From the NCBI RefSeq assembly GCF_947090785.1, contig NZ_OX352320.1:2356001-2420000 (forward strand): 64,000 nt of DNA, in the 5' to 3' direction. Each line of letters opens with the position of its first letter. Position 1 is the first letter of the stretch. The translations under genes and the position numbers were made by a program. Below, in pieces: positions 28,528 through 37,710 of this stretch. Under the pieces are notes generated by a model. It was not told the origin of the DNA and did not search any database. It saw only the letters and a program-made list of their open reading frames with translations. The stretch comes from Rheinheimera sp. MM224. Its GTDB lineage: Bacteria > Pseudomonadota > Gammaproteobacteria > Enterobacterales > Alteromonadaceae.

Positions 28528-28571
28528 ATTCTTTACTACGCACGACAGGCTATGAACCACACAAACTGCAG

Positions 28572-29882
28572 TTAATCCTGCAATTCGTCTTCTGATTCTT
28601 CGTACGGGATTTTTTGCGCCAGTACTTTATCGACTCGTTTGCCGTCCATATCGACAATTTCCAAACGCCAGCCGGCAATTTCAACAATATCCGCCGTTTG
28701 CGGTATTTTACCCAGCTCATACATCAACAAGCCGTTTAAGGTCTGATAGCGCCCTTCTTCCTCGTCTTGCAGTTTTCGTATATCCAACGCATCTTTTAAA
28801 TCAATAATTGGAATTAAACCATCGAGTAATAATGAGCCATCCTGACGACGGATCACCATCTGATCCCCTTCATCGTCCTGTGCAAACTCGCCGGTTAAAG
28901 CGTCCATCATATCCTGTAAGGTCACCATACCTTTCAGATCGCCATATTCGTCCACCACAAACACCATTTGCGAGCCACTGGTTCTGAAATGTTCCAACAG
29001 CGCCATACCAGACAAGCTATCCGGCACGTAATTACAAGGCTTCACCAGGGACGCGATATGGATTTCTTTACCTGATATGGATTGCGCCAGCAGCTGCTTG
29101 GCTGACACCACTCCTACAATATCGTCGACATTATTACGGCAGACAGGAAAACGTGAATGCGGAGCCTGCATCACCAGGCGTAAATTGTCTTCCAATGATT
29201 CGCTGACATCCAAAAACACTATGTCCGAACGTGGCACCATCAAAGAAGAAATAGAACGCTCATCCAGCCGAAACACGTTTTTTACCATCGCATGTTCGTT
29301 ATGCTCAATCACGCCAGCAGATGAGCCTTCCTGCAGCATGGCCTGAATATCTTCGTGCGTGACATTGTCTTCCATCTGATGGTTAAAGCCCAATAACCGC
29401 ATCAGGCTGTGGGTAGAACCCGATAACATCCAGACAAAAGGTTTAGTCACAATTGCCAATACCGTCATCGGCTTAGACACCAGACAAGCTATGGTTTCAG
29501 CACTGATTTGGCCAATACGTTTAGGCACCAGCTCGCCTATCACTATAGATACATAAGTGACGATAATAACCACCAGTACTGTAGATACCACGCTGGTGAT
29601 CTCGGCGGAAATACCAAAACCCTGCAGCCAAAGAGACAAAGGCTCTGCCAGGATAGATTCACCAAAAATACCGTTTAAAATACCTATTGAAGTGATACCA
29701 ATCTGAACTGTAGATAAAAACTGAGTCGGATCCTCTGCCAGCTTTAATGCCGCTTTAGCTGTGCTGCTGCCCCCATGGGCCATTGCAGTTAAGCGGGATT
29801 TCCGTGCTGTGACTATGGCGATTTCTGACATGGCAAACAAACCATTCAGCACAATCAAACCCACGAGAATAAAAATTTCCAT
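28572..29882 (-). CDS. CNNM/CorC-type (hemolysin family) transporter
   Basis: 436 residues. N-terminal DUF21/CNNM membrane domain (about 1-190, four spans), two CBS domains (about 200-340) and a C-terminal CorC/HlyC domain (about 350-425). Family members export Mg2+/Co2+ or, for PaeA/YtfL, polyamines. Which substrate applies here cannot be read from the sequence. Start ATG at 29882 begins the first span directly. Confidence 0.85.
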   Translation of the reverse strand: MEIFILVGLIVLNGLFAMSEIAIVTARKSRLTAMAHGGSSTAKAALKLAEDPTQFLSTVQIGITSIGILNGIFGESILAEPLSLWLQGFGISAEITSVVSTVLVVIIVTYVSIVIGELVPKRIGQISAETIACLVSKPMTVLAIVTKPFVWMLSGSTHSLMRLLGFNHQMEDNVTHEDIQAMLQEGSSAGVIEHNEHAMVKNVFRLDERSISSLMVPRSDIVFLDVSESLEDNLRLVMQAPHSRFPVCRNNVDDIVGVVSAKQLLAQSISGKEIHIASLVKPCNYVPDSLSGMALLEHFRTSGSQMVFVVDEYGDLKGMVTLQDMMDALTGEFAQDDEGDQMVIRRQDGSLLLDGLIPIIDLKDALDIRKLQDEEEGRYQTLNGLLMYELGKIPQTADIVEIAGWRLEIVDMDGKRVDKVLAQKIPYEESEDELQD

Positions 29883-30045
29883 AAATCAGTATTAAACTCC
29901 GGTTATTTCATGAGTGGATCCAGCCGCTATAACGCTGCGAGACCGACTGGACATCGGACTTATCTTAGTGATTTGCCCATGGTAGTAAAGCAACTTTTAG
30001 GTTTTGCCTGATCACACCAAAGATAAGGATCACTAAAAAGCAAAA

Positions 30046-30071
30046 CGGCCCTGCAGTAAACCGCAGAGCCG
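30046..30071 (-). terminator. Terminator of htpX
   Basis: CGGCTCTGC and GCAGGGCCG pair on the - strand with one mismatch, followed by TTTTGCTTTTT. Confidence 0.75.
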
Positions 30072-30103
30072 CTGTATTTAAAACTTAATAAAGAGCTATT
30101 TAG

Positions 30104-30988
30104 TTAGCCTTCAAAAGACCGGCTTTGCAGCGCATGAATACGTTTATCCAGTGGCGGATGGCTCATAAAAAGCTCTGAAGCTGCAGGTTTAGTTGCCAAA
30201 CCAAAAGCTGTCATTGAGCCCTGTAACTGGCTTTCATGATTGCCTTTTAAACGTTGTAACGCAGCCACCATATTATTCGCACCTACTAAACGGGCGGCAC
30301 CAGCGTCTGCCTTGTATTCACGCTGACGGGAGAACCACATCACAATAATACTCGCCAGCACACCAAAGATCATTTCCAGCACAAACACAGTGATCATATA
30401 ACTCAATCCACCGCCCTGACTTTCTTCTTCATCACTGGAGCGAAAGAAGTTATCAATAAAACCAGCCACAATCCGGGCAAAGAAAATAACAAAGGTATTC
30501 ACAACACCCTGAATAAGCGTCAGCGTCACCATATCGCCGTTGGCTACGTGTGATACTTCATGGGCTAATACGGCTTCAGCTTCCTGCTGCGTCATTGCAT
30601 GTAATAAACCTGTACTAACAGCCACCAGCGCATTATTACGGCTCATGCCTGTGGCAAAAGCGTTGATTTCAGGAGAGTCATAAATCGCCACTTCCGGCAT
30701 ACCAATACCAGCTTGCTTTGCCTGGCGCTGCACAGTGCTGACCAGCCAGTGTTCAGTCGCGTTTGAAGGTTCTGTGATCACCACAGCGCCGGTTGAACGT
30801 TTTGCCATCCACTTGGACATAGCTAAAGAGATAAATGAGCCACCAAAACCAAAAACAGCGGCGAATATCAGCAAGCCACCCATGCTACGGTTATCAATAC
30901 CAAAGACTTTAAACACAATACTTAAAACGATACTCAGCACTAACATCACAGCTAAGTTCGTGATTAAAAATAGCACTATACGTTTCAT
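30104..30988 (-). CDS. htpX: Membrane protease HtpX
   Basis: 294-residue zinc metalloprotease of the inner membrane (M48) that degrades misfolded membrane proteins. Two N-terminal spans (about 1-60), the zinc motif HEVSH (about 142-146), then two more hydrophobic segments, with the downstream Glu ligand in [13 protein letters not shown] (about 222). Length is normal. AGAGG precedes the ATG. Upstream lies a terminator-like hairpin (31045-31072) that could attenuate its transcription. Confidence 0.96.
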   Translation of the reverse strand: MKRIVLFLITNLAVMLVLSIVLSIVFKVFGIDNRSMGGLLIFAAVFGFGGSFISLAMSKWMAKRSTGAVVITEPSNATEHWLVSTVQRQAKQAGIGMPEVAIYDSPEINAFATGMSRNNALVAVSTGLLHAMTQQEAEAVLAHEVSHVANGDMVTLTLIQGVVNTFVIFFARIVAGFIDNFFRSSDEEESQGGGLSYMITVFVLEMIFGVLASIIVMWFSRQREYKADAGAARLVGANNMVAALQRLKGNHESQLQGSMTAFGLATKPAASELFMSHPPLDKRIHALQSRSFEG

Positions 30989-31044
30989 AACAACCTCTGT
31001 AATTCAGGAAACCAACCAGGTTCAAAACGCCTGTTGCTAAAAAA

Positions 31045-31072
31045 GCCCCTGTTTCATTGCTGTAACAGGGGC
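31045..31072 (-). terminator. Intrinsic terminator upstream of htpX
   Basis: GCCCCTGT and ACAGGGGC arms followed by TTTTTT on the - strand, 57 bases before the htpX start, so it ends some transcript that begins between dps and htpX or attenuates htpX itself. Confidence 0.85.
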
Positions 31073-31216
31073 AAAGGGCGGATTAATCACCACAACAAGT
31101 ACGTATTGGTTCTGCCCAACCCAACAGCAGCTTCTCGCCTCTCTATCGGGTTATTCAGGGAACGTGGTGATAATAAGCTGGATACACATGTAAGGTAAAA
31201 TCGAATATAACTTCCT

Positions 31217-31237
31217 AATTGACAGTTTATAACTGAC
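31217..31237. promoter_or_regulatory. 21-bp imperfect palindrome
   Basis: TTGACAGTT-TAT-AACTGACAA; arms match at 8 of 9 positions. Possible operator for the leader/htpX transcript. Confidence 0.4.
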
Positions 31238-31279
31238 AACCAGCTTTGAATCATAGAAGCTAAACGGGCCTTAATAAAA

Positions 31280-31312
31280 AAGCCTGTCGGGAGTCAACCG
31301 GACAGGCTTTTG
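31280..31312 (-). terminator. Terminator of dps
   Basis: AAGCCTGTC/GACAGGCTT arms with A- and T-runs on both sides; works on the - strand after dps. Confidence 0.85.
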
Positions 31313-31344
31313 TTTGATCTGAAAGTCGGGAAATCTACAGAGAA

Positions 31345-31812
31345 TTAACCCAATAAACTTCTAAGCATCCAGGCATTTTTTTCATGCACCTGCATACGCT
31401 GAGTTAATAAATCTAAAGTTGGTTCGTCTGAGGCTTTGTCAGCGACAGGTACTATGGCGCGCGCAGATTTTGCTAAAGCTTCCTGGCCTTTCACCAGATC
31501 TTTAATCATATCCTGAGCAGCCGGAATACCATCGGCTTCTTTAATGCTGGTGAGCTTGGCAAACTCTTTATAAGAACCCGGCGCAAATTCACCTAAAGCA
31601 CGAATACGCTCAGCGATTAAATCTACCGCTAGCGACAGCTCAGTGTACTGAGTTTCAAATAAAACATGCAGCGTCTGAAACATAGGGCCAGTCACGTTCC
31701 AATGATAGTTATGTGTCTTCAGATACAGTGTATATGTATCAGCCAATAACACAGCTAAACCATCAGCAATGGCTTTACGATCATCATCTTCAATACCAAT
31801 ATTAATCTTCAT
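31345..31812 (-). CDS. dps: Dps-family ferritin-like protein
   Basis: 155 residues, forming dodecamers that oxidise and store iron with H2O2 and protect DNA. The ferroxidase residues are in [15 protein letters not shown] (about 31-45) and [19 protein letters not shown] (about 52-70), as in Dps/MrgA. No long Lys-rich N-terminal tail, so DNA binding may be weak. Own terminator. Confidence 0.93.
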   Translation of the reverse strand: MKINIGIEDDDRKAIADGLAVLLADTYTLYLKTHNYHWNVTGPMFQTLHVLFETQYTELSLAVDLIAERIRALGEFAPGSYKEFAKLTSIKEADGIPAAQDMIKDLVKGQEALAKSARAIVPVADKASDEPTLDLLTQRMQVHEKNAWMLRSLLG

Positions 31813-32025
31813 AAGAAACTCCGTGTTGCGGCAAAGAATGCAAATACCCTATCACAATTCACGCCAGGCGCTCAAATATCCATAGGTATAAGCTGATATA
31901 GATCAATGGGATCGAAGATGGCATAAAACAAGGGTGTGGTTTCGATAGTCTTGGTTTTGTCACAATGCTCCAGCTACAATGCGCACTTTAAATCCTTCTT
32001 TGATTCCTTGCTTGCGGAGTGTGTT

Positions 32026-33276
32026 GTGGAAGCTATGCCTGTAGGCGTCAGTGCCTTTTTTATTCAGTTGTTGGTGGTCCTGGTTGTAGCCCGGATCGTG
32101 GGCTGGCTGGCTATTCAGGTAGGTCAACCCAGGGTGGTAGGCGAAATGATCGCTGGTATTTTATTAGGTCCTACCTTATTTGGCGCTTTAGCACCCGACT
32201 TTCAGCAGCAGCTGTTTTCTGCAGACTACAGACCCTTCTTATCCTTAGGCGCACAAGTGGGTATTGGCCTTTATATGTTTTTAGTGGGCCTTGAATTTGA
32301 CACCCGTATGTTTAAAACCCGTGCCCGCAGCGCCGTCGCTATTTCCGCTTCAGGCATAGTGGTGCCTTTTGTCATGGCCTGTCTATTAGCCAGTTGGTTA
32401 TTAAGTTACGGTGGCCTTTTTGCGGATAACCTCAGTTGGACACAAGCTGCTTTGTTTCTGGGCGCTTCCATTTCTATCACTGCCTTTCCTATGCTGGCCC
32501 GGGTGATCCAGGAGCAAGGTTTAGCCAACAGTAAATTAGGTACCTTAGTACTGGCTGCAGGAGCTATTGACGATGTCGCAGCCTGGTGTTTGATGGCCTT
32601 GTTGTTGGCAAGTTTTGGTGGCGACGACACTTTGTTTTATAAAGCTGTAATAGGCGCTGTTGTTTTTGCCACATTAATGATGACGCTGGTACGTAAACAT
32701 GCGGCGCAGTTGGAAAGCTGGTATCAGCGTGAACAACGTATCACTCCCCGCCTCTTTCTGGTGATTTTAGTCTTGTGGGTGGTCAGTGTCAGCACCACCG
32801 AATGGATAGGCCTGCATGCGGTGTTTGGTGGCTTCTTATTAGGTGTGGCTATGCCACGTGGTTTGTTAGCCGAACATTTAATTAAACGCCTGCAGCCTTT
32901 GGTTTTGATTGGTCTGGTGCCATTGTTTTTTACCGTCTCTGGCTTAAAAACCGATCTGTCGGTATTGGCGCAGGGTACCTTGTGGCAAATCGCGCTGGCT
33001 GTGATTGCGGCCTCAATTTTTGCTAAGGCTGTGGCATGTTATCTGGCTGCACGGCTTTGTGGTGAAAACCACCCTATGGCGCTTGCTGTAGGTATTTTGA
33101 TGAATGCACGTGGCATGATGGAACTGATCCTGCTCAATATTGCGCTACAAAACGGCGTGATCAAGGAAGACCTGTTCTCTGTACTGGTTCTGATGACCAT
33201 AGTGACCACTATGATGGCTACACCGCTGTTTAACGTGCTGCAGCGGCGCACTTCCTTTCGCAGCCAGCTGGATTAA
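32026..33276 (+). CDS. CPA2-family cation/proton antiporter (Kef/NapA-like)
   Basis: About 416 residues with roughly 12 hydrophobic segments. QPRVVGEMIAGILLGPTLFG at the N-terminus and AAGAIDDVAAWCLMALL (with the transport Asp pair) identify the monovalent cation:proton antiporter-2 fold; no RCK/TrkA-N domain follows. A GTG at 32026 has GGAG six bases upstream and is preferred; the ATG at 32035 and an ATG-less longer frame are alternatives. Confidence 0.82.
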   Translation: MEAMPVGVSAFFIQLLVVLVVARIVGWLAIQVGQPRVVGEMIAGILLGPTLFGALAPDFQQQLFSADYRPFLSLGAQVGIGLYMFLVGLEFDTRMFKTRARSAVAISASGIVVPFVMACLLASWLLSYGGLFADNLSWTQAALFLGASISITAFPMLARVIQEQGLANSKLGTLVLAAGAIDDVAAWCLMALLLASFGGDDTLFYKAVIGAVVFATLMMTLVRKHAAQLESWYQREQRITPRLFLVILVLWVVSVSTTEWIGLHAVFGGFLLGVAMPRGLLAEHLIKRLQPLVLIGLVPLFFTVSGLKTDLSVLAQGTLWQIALAVIAASIFAKAVACYLAARLCGENHPMALAVGILMNARGMMELILLNIALQNGVIKEDLFSVLVLMTIVTTMMATPLFNVLQRRTSFRSQLD

Positions 33277-33302
33277 CCAGCTATTTCAAGCAGATATAAA
33301 AA

Positions 33303-33320
33303 AGCCGGCAGAAGCCGGCT
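33303..33320. terminator. Bidirectional terminator between the antiporter and ybiT
   Basis: AGCCGGC-AGA-AGCCGGCT with an A-run on the left and CTTTTATT on the right; serves convergent genes. Confidence 0.8.
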
Positions 33321-33342
33321 CTTTTATTCAGGTGGTTACGAA

Positions 33343-34956
33343 TTAAGAACGAGCAGCTAATTCAGCTTGTTGTATTAAGTAATCTTCGTAAGTACCAGCG
33401 AAGTTACGTACACCGCTATCCGTCATCTCAACGATGCGGGTCGCCAGTGAGGATACAAATTCACGGTCGTGGCTGACAAAAATCAGCGTGCCTTTGTACA
33501 TTTCCAGCGCCATATTCAGGGATTCAATAGATTCCATATCCAAGTGGTTGGTAGGTTCATCCATCACCAGAATATTTGGGCGTTGCAGCATCAGCTTACC
33601 AAATAACATCCGGCCTTTTTCACCACCTGATAACACCCGTGTTGGTTTAGCGATGTCATCTTGAGAAAACAATAAACGACCTAAAATACCACGGATCGCC
33701 TGTTCATCATCTGAAGGTTGTTTCCACTGGCTCATCCAGCTAAACAGCGTCATATCTTTTTGAGCCCCTTCAAACTCGTATTCATGGTCCTGAGCGTAAT
33801 AACCAATATTGACGTTTTCAGACCATTTCACTATGCCTTTTTCAGCGGTTAAATCGCCAACCAGACATTTTAAGAAAGTGGTTTTACCAATACCGTTGGT
33901 ACCAAGAATGGCTACCTTCTCACCTACTTCAATCGTCAGATCAAGGTTTTTCAGTACGTCCAGATCATCAAAGCTCTTGTTTAATTCAGTCACTTCTAAA
34001 GCTAAACGGTACAGTTGCTTTTGCTGATCAAAACGGATAAATGGGTTTACCCGGCTGGAAGCTTTTACTTCAGACAAGGTGATTTTATCAATTTGTTTAG
34101 CACGTGATGTCGCCTGACGCGCTTTAGAAGCGTTGGCAGAGAAACGACTCACGAAAGTCTGCAGTTCAGCAATTTGAGCTTTTTTCTTGGCATTATCAGA
34201 CAACAAACGTTCACGCGCCTGAGTCGCAGCTGTCATGTATTCGTCGTAGTTACCTGGGTAAACACGCAGCTCGCCGTAGTCTAAGTCGGCCATATGCGTA
34301 CAAACGCTGTTTAAGAAGTGACGGTCGTGCGAAATAATAACCATGGTGCTGTTACGTTCAGCCAACACTTCTTCTAACCAACGGATAGTGTTGATATCCA
34401 GGTTGTTGGTTGGTTCGTCCAGTAACATGATTTCCGGGTCGGCAAATAACACCTGAGCCAATAACACCCGCAGTTTCCAGCCTGGTGCTATCGATGACAT
34501 TAAGCCAAAATGCTGTTCAACAGGGATACCTACACCAATCAATAATTCGCCGGCACGGGATTCAGCGCTGTAGCCGTCCATTTCGCCAAAAGCGACTTCT
34601 AAATCGGCCACACGCATACCGTCTTCTTCGCTCATATTTGGATCAGCGTAAATACGGTCACGTTCTTCTTTCACTTTCCACAGTTCAGCGTGGCCCATAA
34701 TCACTGTGTCGATCACAGTGTATTGCTCAAAGGCAAACTGATCCTGGTGCAACTTCGCCACACGGTGGTTAGGTTCAACAAAAATGTTACCACCACTAGG
34801 GTCTAACTCTTTGCTGAGGATCTTCATAAAGGTTGATTTACCGCAACCGTTGGCGCCAATCAAACCATAGCGGTTGCCGTCGCCGAATTTAACGGAGATA
34901 TTTTCAAAAAGCGGCTTAGCGCCAAATTGCATCGTAATATTTGCGGTAGAAATCAC
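33343..34956 (-). CDS. ybiT: ABC-F ATPase YbiT
   Basis: ABC-F translation factor with two nucleotide-binding domains and no membrane part, acting at the ribosome E-site. Walker A sites GANGCGKST (about 38) and GTNGIGKTT, two signature/Walker B blocks ([20 protein letters not shown]) and the linker rich in Lys/Arg/Ala between them. Sequence is very close to E. coli YbiT throughout. The GTG at 34956 places the start exactly as in E. coli; an ATG nine codons upstream (34983) is less likely. No clear ribosome site for either. Confidence 0.92.
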   Translation of the reverse strand: MISTANITMQFGAKPLFENISVKFGDGNRYGLIGANGCGKSTFMKILSKELDPSGGNIFVEPNHRVAKLHQDQFAFEQYTVIDTVIMGHAELWKVKEERDRIYADPNMSEEDGMRVADLEVAFGEMDGYSAESRAGELLIGVGIPVEQHFGLMSSIAPGWKLRVLLAQVLFADPEIMLLDEPTNNLDINTIRWLEEVLAERNSTMVIISHDRHFLNSVCTHMADLDYGELRVYPGNYDEYMTAATQARERLLSDNAKKKAQIAELQTFVSRFSANASKARQATSRAKQIDKITLSEVKASSRVNPFIRFDQQKQLYRLALEVTELNKSFDDLDVLKNLDLTIEVGEKVAILGTNGIGKTTFLKCLVGDLTAEKGIVKWSENVNIGYYAQDHEYEFEGAQKDMTLFSWMSQWKQPSDDEQAIRGILGRLLFSQDDIAKPTRVLSGGEKGRMLFGKLMLQRPNILVMDEPTNHLDMESIESLNMALEMYKGTLIFVSHDREFVSSLATRIVEMTDSGVRNFAGTYEDYLIQQAELAARS

Positions 34957-35113
34957 AGTGTTTTTGATCCAACAAAGAGTCATATATAAGCCGCACAGAC
35001 AAGTTTAGCTTGTCTGCACAGCCCCAAAAATAGCGCGCCACTATACGCTTTTTCGGCGCCAAACTCAAAGTATCTCTGTGTTTTATGACACTTTTGCCAG
35101 AGCTTTTTACGCT

Positions 35114-36022
35114 TTAGCCAAAACGTCGGCCTAAAGCTATGCATCCCACCACAGTCAACGCCAATATCCAGTGGATCCATTGCAGTGGTTCAGACAGCAA
35201 TAGCGCACACAACGCCAGTCCGCTAAAAGGTGATAACAGTTGCAATTGACTGACTTTGGCAATGCCGCCAATAGCTAACCCCTTGTACCAGCAGAAAAAG
35301 CCGATAAACATGGTAAAGACTGACAGATACCCCAGCGCCAGCCAGGATTGCAGCGACACAGCTGCATAATCAGGCTGATAAGCCCAGACCCAGGGCAGCA
35401 GCACTGGAATCGACATCACCAGCGCCCAACAGATCACCTGCCAGCTGCCGAGTTCTTTGGATAAAATAGCCCCTTTGGCATAACTAAAACCGCATAAAAA
35501 ACTCGCTAACACCAGATAACCGTCAGCGAGCTGAAAAGGGCCAGTGCTGTGCTGTAACGCGTAAAGCGCAACACAAGCGGCCCCCAGCAGTGCAAACAAC
35601 CAAAAGCCAATACGTGGCCATTGTTTAGTTAAATATGCGCCAAAAAAGGCAGTAAAAAGTGGCATCACACTGGTGACCAGAATGCCGTGACTGGCTCCCA
35701 CCTGTTGCAAAGCCAGGGCAGATAACACCGGGTAAGCAAACACCGAACCCAAAGCCACTAAAGCTAAGCCCTGCCATTGTTTTGCTGTAGGTAATTTTTG
35801 TCTGGTCACCAGCAGCAGTATCAAAGCCAATAGTGCCGCTATCAAAGCCCTGCCCGCGCCGACAAAAACCGGCGGCATATCAAGCACTGCCATTCGGGTT
35901 GCTGGTAAACCAGCTGAGAACATCAGCATGCCTAAACTGCCAAACCATAAGCCTTGCACCAGTGGTTTTTGCCAAAACGGCAAGCTGCTTTGATCTTGTG
36001 GTGAAACAGAGACTACGGACAT
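35114..36022 (-). CDS. EamA/DMT-family transporter
   Basis: 302 residues, ten hydrophobic segments in two EamA repeats. Drug/metabolite transporters export amino acids or metabolites; substrate unknown. The ATG at 36022 with GGGAG nine bases upstream is chosen over ATG 36037. Divergent from a MocR-type regulator, a common arrangement in which the regulator controls the transporter. Confidence 0.85.
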   Translation of the reverse strand: MSVVSVSPQDQSSLPFWQKPLVQGLWFGSLGMLMFSAGLPATRMAVLDMPPVFVGAGRALIAALLALILLLVTRQKLPTAKQWQGLALVALGSVFAYPVLSALALQQVGASHGILVTSVMPLFTAFFGAYLTKQWPRIGFWLFALLGAACVALYALQHSTGPFQLADGYLVLASFLCGFSYAKGAILSKELGSWQVICWALVMSIPVLLPWVWAYQPDYAAVSLQSWLALGYLSVFTMFIGFFCWYKGLAIGGIAKVSQLQLLSPFSGLALCALLLSEPLQWIHWILALTVVGCIALGRRFG

Positions 36023-36143
36023 AACAAATACTCCCATAAGCGGCTGGACAGTCAGCCGACTTCAGTTAGTATACAAAGCTATAGACCATGACAATCAGGA
36101 CAGTTGGCAACAAAGACTACTGAACTGTACAGGTGAAAATCCC

Positions 36144-37622
36144 ATGACAATTGCACTAGCACAGTGGCAGCTGGATAAAGCCAGCAAAGAGAGTTTTAGC
36201 AATCAGCTGTACCTGCAGGCACAGCAAGCCATTCAATCCGGCCGCTGGGTTGCAGGCGCAAGGCTGCCTTCAATACGGCTTTTAGCGGCGCATTTAGAGA
36301 TCAGTAAATTTACCGTGTCTGAGCTGTATGAAAAACTCTCTGCCGCTGGTTTTGTCCGATCTCAGCCTGGCAGCGGGGTTTATGTCAGCCGTTTAACGGA
36401 GCAGCAACAGCAGCTGGAATCCAGCGCCAGCCAAAGCAGCAGACAGCAGGATGTCGCTTTGATGCGTCAAACGCTGCTGCGTGAACCTCACTGGATCAAA
36501 GCATCAGCGGGTTGGTTATCACCGGATTGGATGCCGGATCAGGAAATACGCCAGGCGATGCGTGATTTAGCGCGTCAGCCACAGTCTTTAACTGACTATG
36601 GCCCGGCTCAGGGCTATTTCCCCTTGCGCCAGTATTTCACCCAGCGTTTGTCGCAGTTATCTATTGCCACAGAACCAGCCCATATTTTGCTGACCTACAG
36701 CGCCTCTCATGCGCTTGATTTAGTGTTTCGTTTGCATCTGAAACCAGGCGATTGGGTGATGGTGGATGATCCGGGCTTTTATAACTTCTTTGCTTTGCTG
36801 CGTTTGCATCAGGTGCAATTGCTGGTGGTACCACGTACGAAAGAAGGTCCGGATTTAGCTGTGATGCAACAACTCGTGCAGCAGTATCAGCCCAAAGCCT
36901 ATTTAACCAATTCAGTGCTGTCGAACCCTGTGTCTTTAAGTATCCATCCGGCCCGTGCTTTTGCCGTCTTACAGCTGCTGCAACAGCATCAGTGCTTGTT
37001 GATTGAAGATGATATCTACGCCGACTTTGAAACACAGCCGGTATCGCGTTACGCTTCGATGACGGGATTTCAATCAAATAATGGCTTTGAAACCATCTAC
37101 TTAGGCAGTATGTCGAAAACCTTGTCCGCCGATTTACGGGTAGGTTTTATTGCTGCAGCACCAGCCACTATTGCGGCCCTGACCGATTTAAAACTGATCA
37201 GCGGTATATCCACCTCCAATACCATGGAGCGTCTGGTGTACGCGCTGTTAACAGGCGGAGGCTATCGGCGTCACCTTGAGCAATTAAAGCGTCGCTTACA
37301 GCAGGCCCGCAGTCTGGTGTTTTCGAAATTAAAGCAACTGGATTGTCAGTTATGGGCAGAACCTTCAGCTGGTTTTTTATGTTGGGTGAAACTACCAGAA
37401 GGCGTCAGCAGTAGTCTGCTGTCCGAACGCCTACAGCAACGTCAGGTGGTATTGGCACCGGGTTCACAATTCAGCACCCTACCCGATGCGGACCAGTACA
37501 CCAGACTCAATGTGGCTCAGTGTTTGGATGAAGAGTTTTGGCGGATATTCGAAGATGAGTTGAGCCAGATCAGAGGCAGCATTTCTCTTTTATCAAATAC
37601 TAACCACAACGGGCGGGGATAA
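36144..37622 (+). CDS. MocR-type GntR/aminotransferase regulator
   Basis: 492 residues: an N-terminal GntR winged helix (about 15-80, RLPSIRLLAAHLEISKFTVSELYEKL) fused to an aminotransferase class I domain with the PLP lysine in YLGSMSKTLSADLRVG (about 325). Such proteins use PLP or an amino acid as effector. It is divergent from the EamA gene. The last residues (NGRG) and stop codon are provided by a GC-rich hairpin element found again at 40587, suggesting the element inserted at the gene end. Confidence 0.88.
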   Translation: MTIALAQWQLDKASKESFSNQLYLQAQQAIQSGRWVAGARLPSIRLLAAHLEISKFTVSELYEKLSAAGFVRSQPGSGVYVSRLTEQQQQLESSASQSSRQQDVALMRQTLLREPHWIKASAGWLSPDWMPDQEIRQAMRDLARQPQSLTDYGPAQGYFPLRQYFTQRLSQLSIATEPAHILLTYSASHALDLVFRLHLKPGDWVMVDDPGFYNFFALLRLHQVQLLVVPRTKEGPDLAVMQQLVQQYQPKAYLTNSVLSNPVSLSIHPARAFAVLQLLQQHQCLLIEDDIYADFETQPVSRYASMTGFQSNNGFETIYLGSMSKTLSADLRVGFIAAAPATIAALTDLKLISGISTSNTMERLVYALLTGGGYRRHLEQLKRRLQQARSLVFSKLKQLDCQLWAEPSAGFLCWVKLPEGVSSSLLSERLQQRQVVLAPGSQFSTLPDADQYTRLNVAQCLDEEFWRIFEDELSQIRGSISLLSNTNHNGRG

Positions 37623-37637
37623 ACCACCGCCCCTACC
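37611..37637. repeat. GC-rich REP-like hairpin, copy 1
   Basis: GGGCGG and CCGCCC arms with the tail CCCCTACC. The GGGGATAAACC interior recurs near 40500 and the GCCCCTAC tail near 40604, suggesting an interspersed palindromic repeat. Confidence 0.6.
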
Positions 37638-37710
37638 TTTTGTTTATATCGACTTAGGTCGCACTGACAAATCCGTTGTATTCTGACATGGTAAAGAAAA
37701 AGGATGCTGT

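Larger units (their letters stand above)
27930..28530 (+). mobile_element. IS200/IS605-family insertion sequence
   Basis: A single Y1 transposase gene flanked by subterminal hairpins typical of IS200: left CCACCTAC-TTCA-GTAGGTGG and right CCACCTTC-TTCA-GAAGGTGG, sharing stem core and loop. No target duplication is expected for this family. Exact ends cannot be fixed from one copy. It lies directly after the chemotaxis gene terminator, so it appears not to have broken a gene. Confidence 0.88.
30989..31344. other. htpX-dps intergenic region with leader-like structures
   Basis: About 356 bp without a large gene. It holds an intrinsic terminator on the - strand upstream of htpX (31045-31072), an inverted repeat ATCACCAC (31086-31093)/GTGGTGAT (31164-31171), a 12-codon frame containing Ile-Ile-Thr-Thr (31151-31189, -), a 21-bp imperfect palindrome (31217-31237) and the dps terminator (31280-31312). 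Confidence 0.6.
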
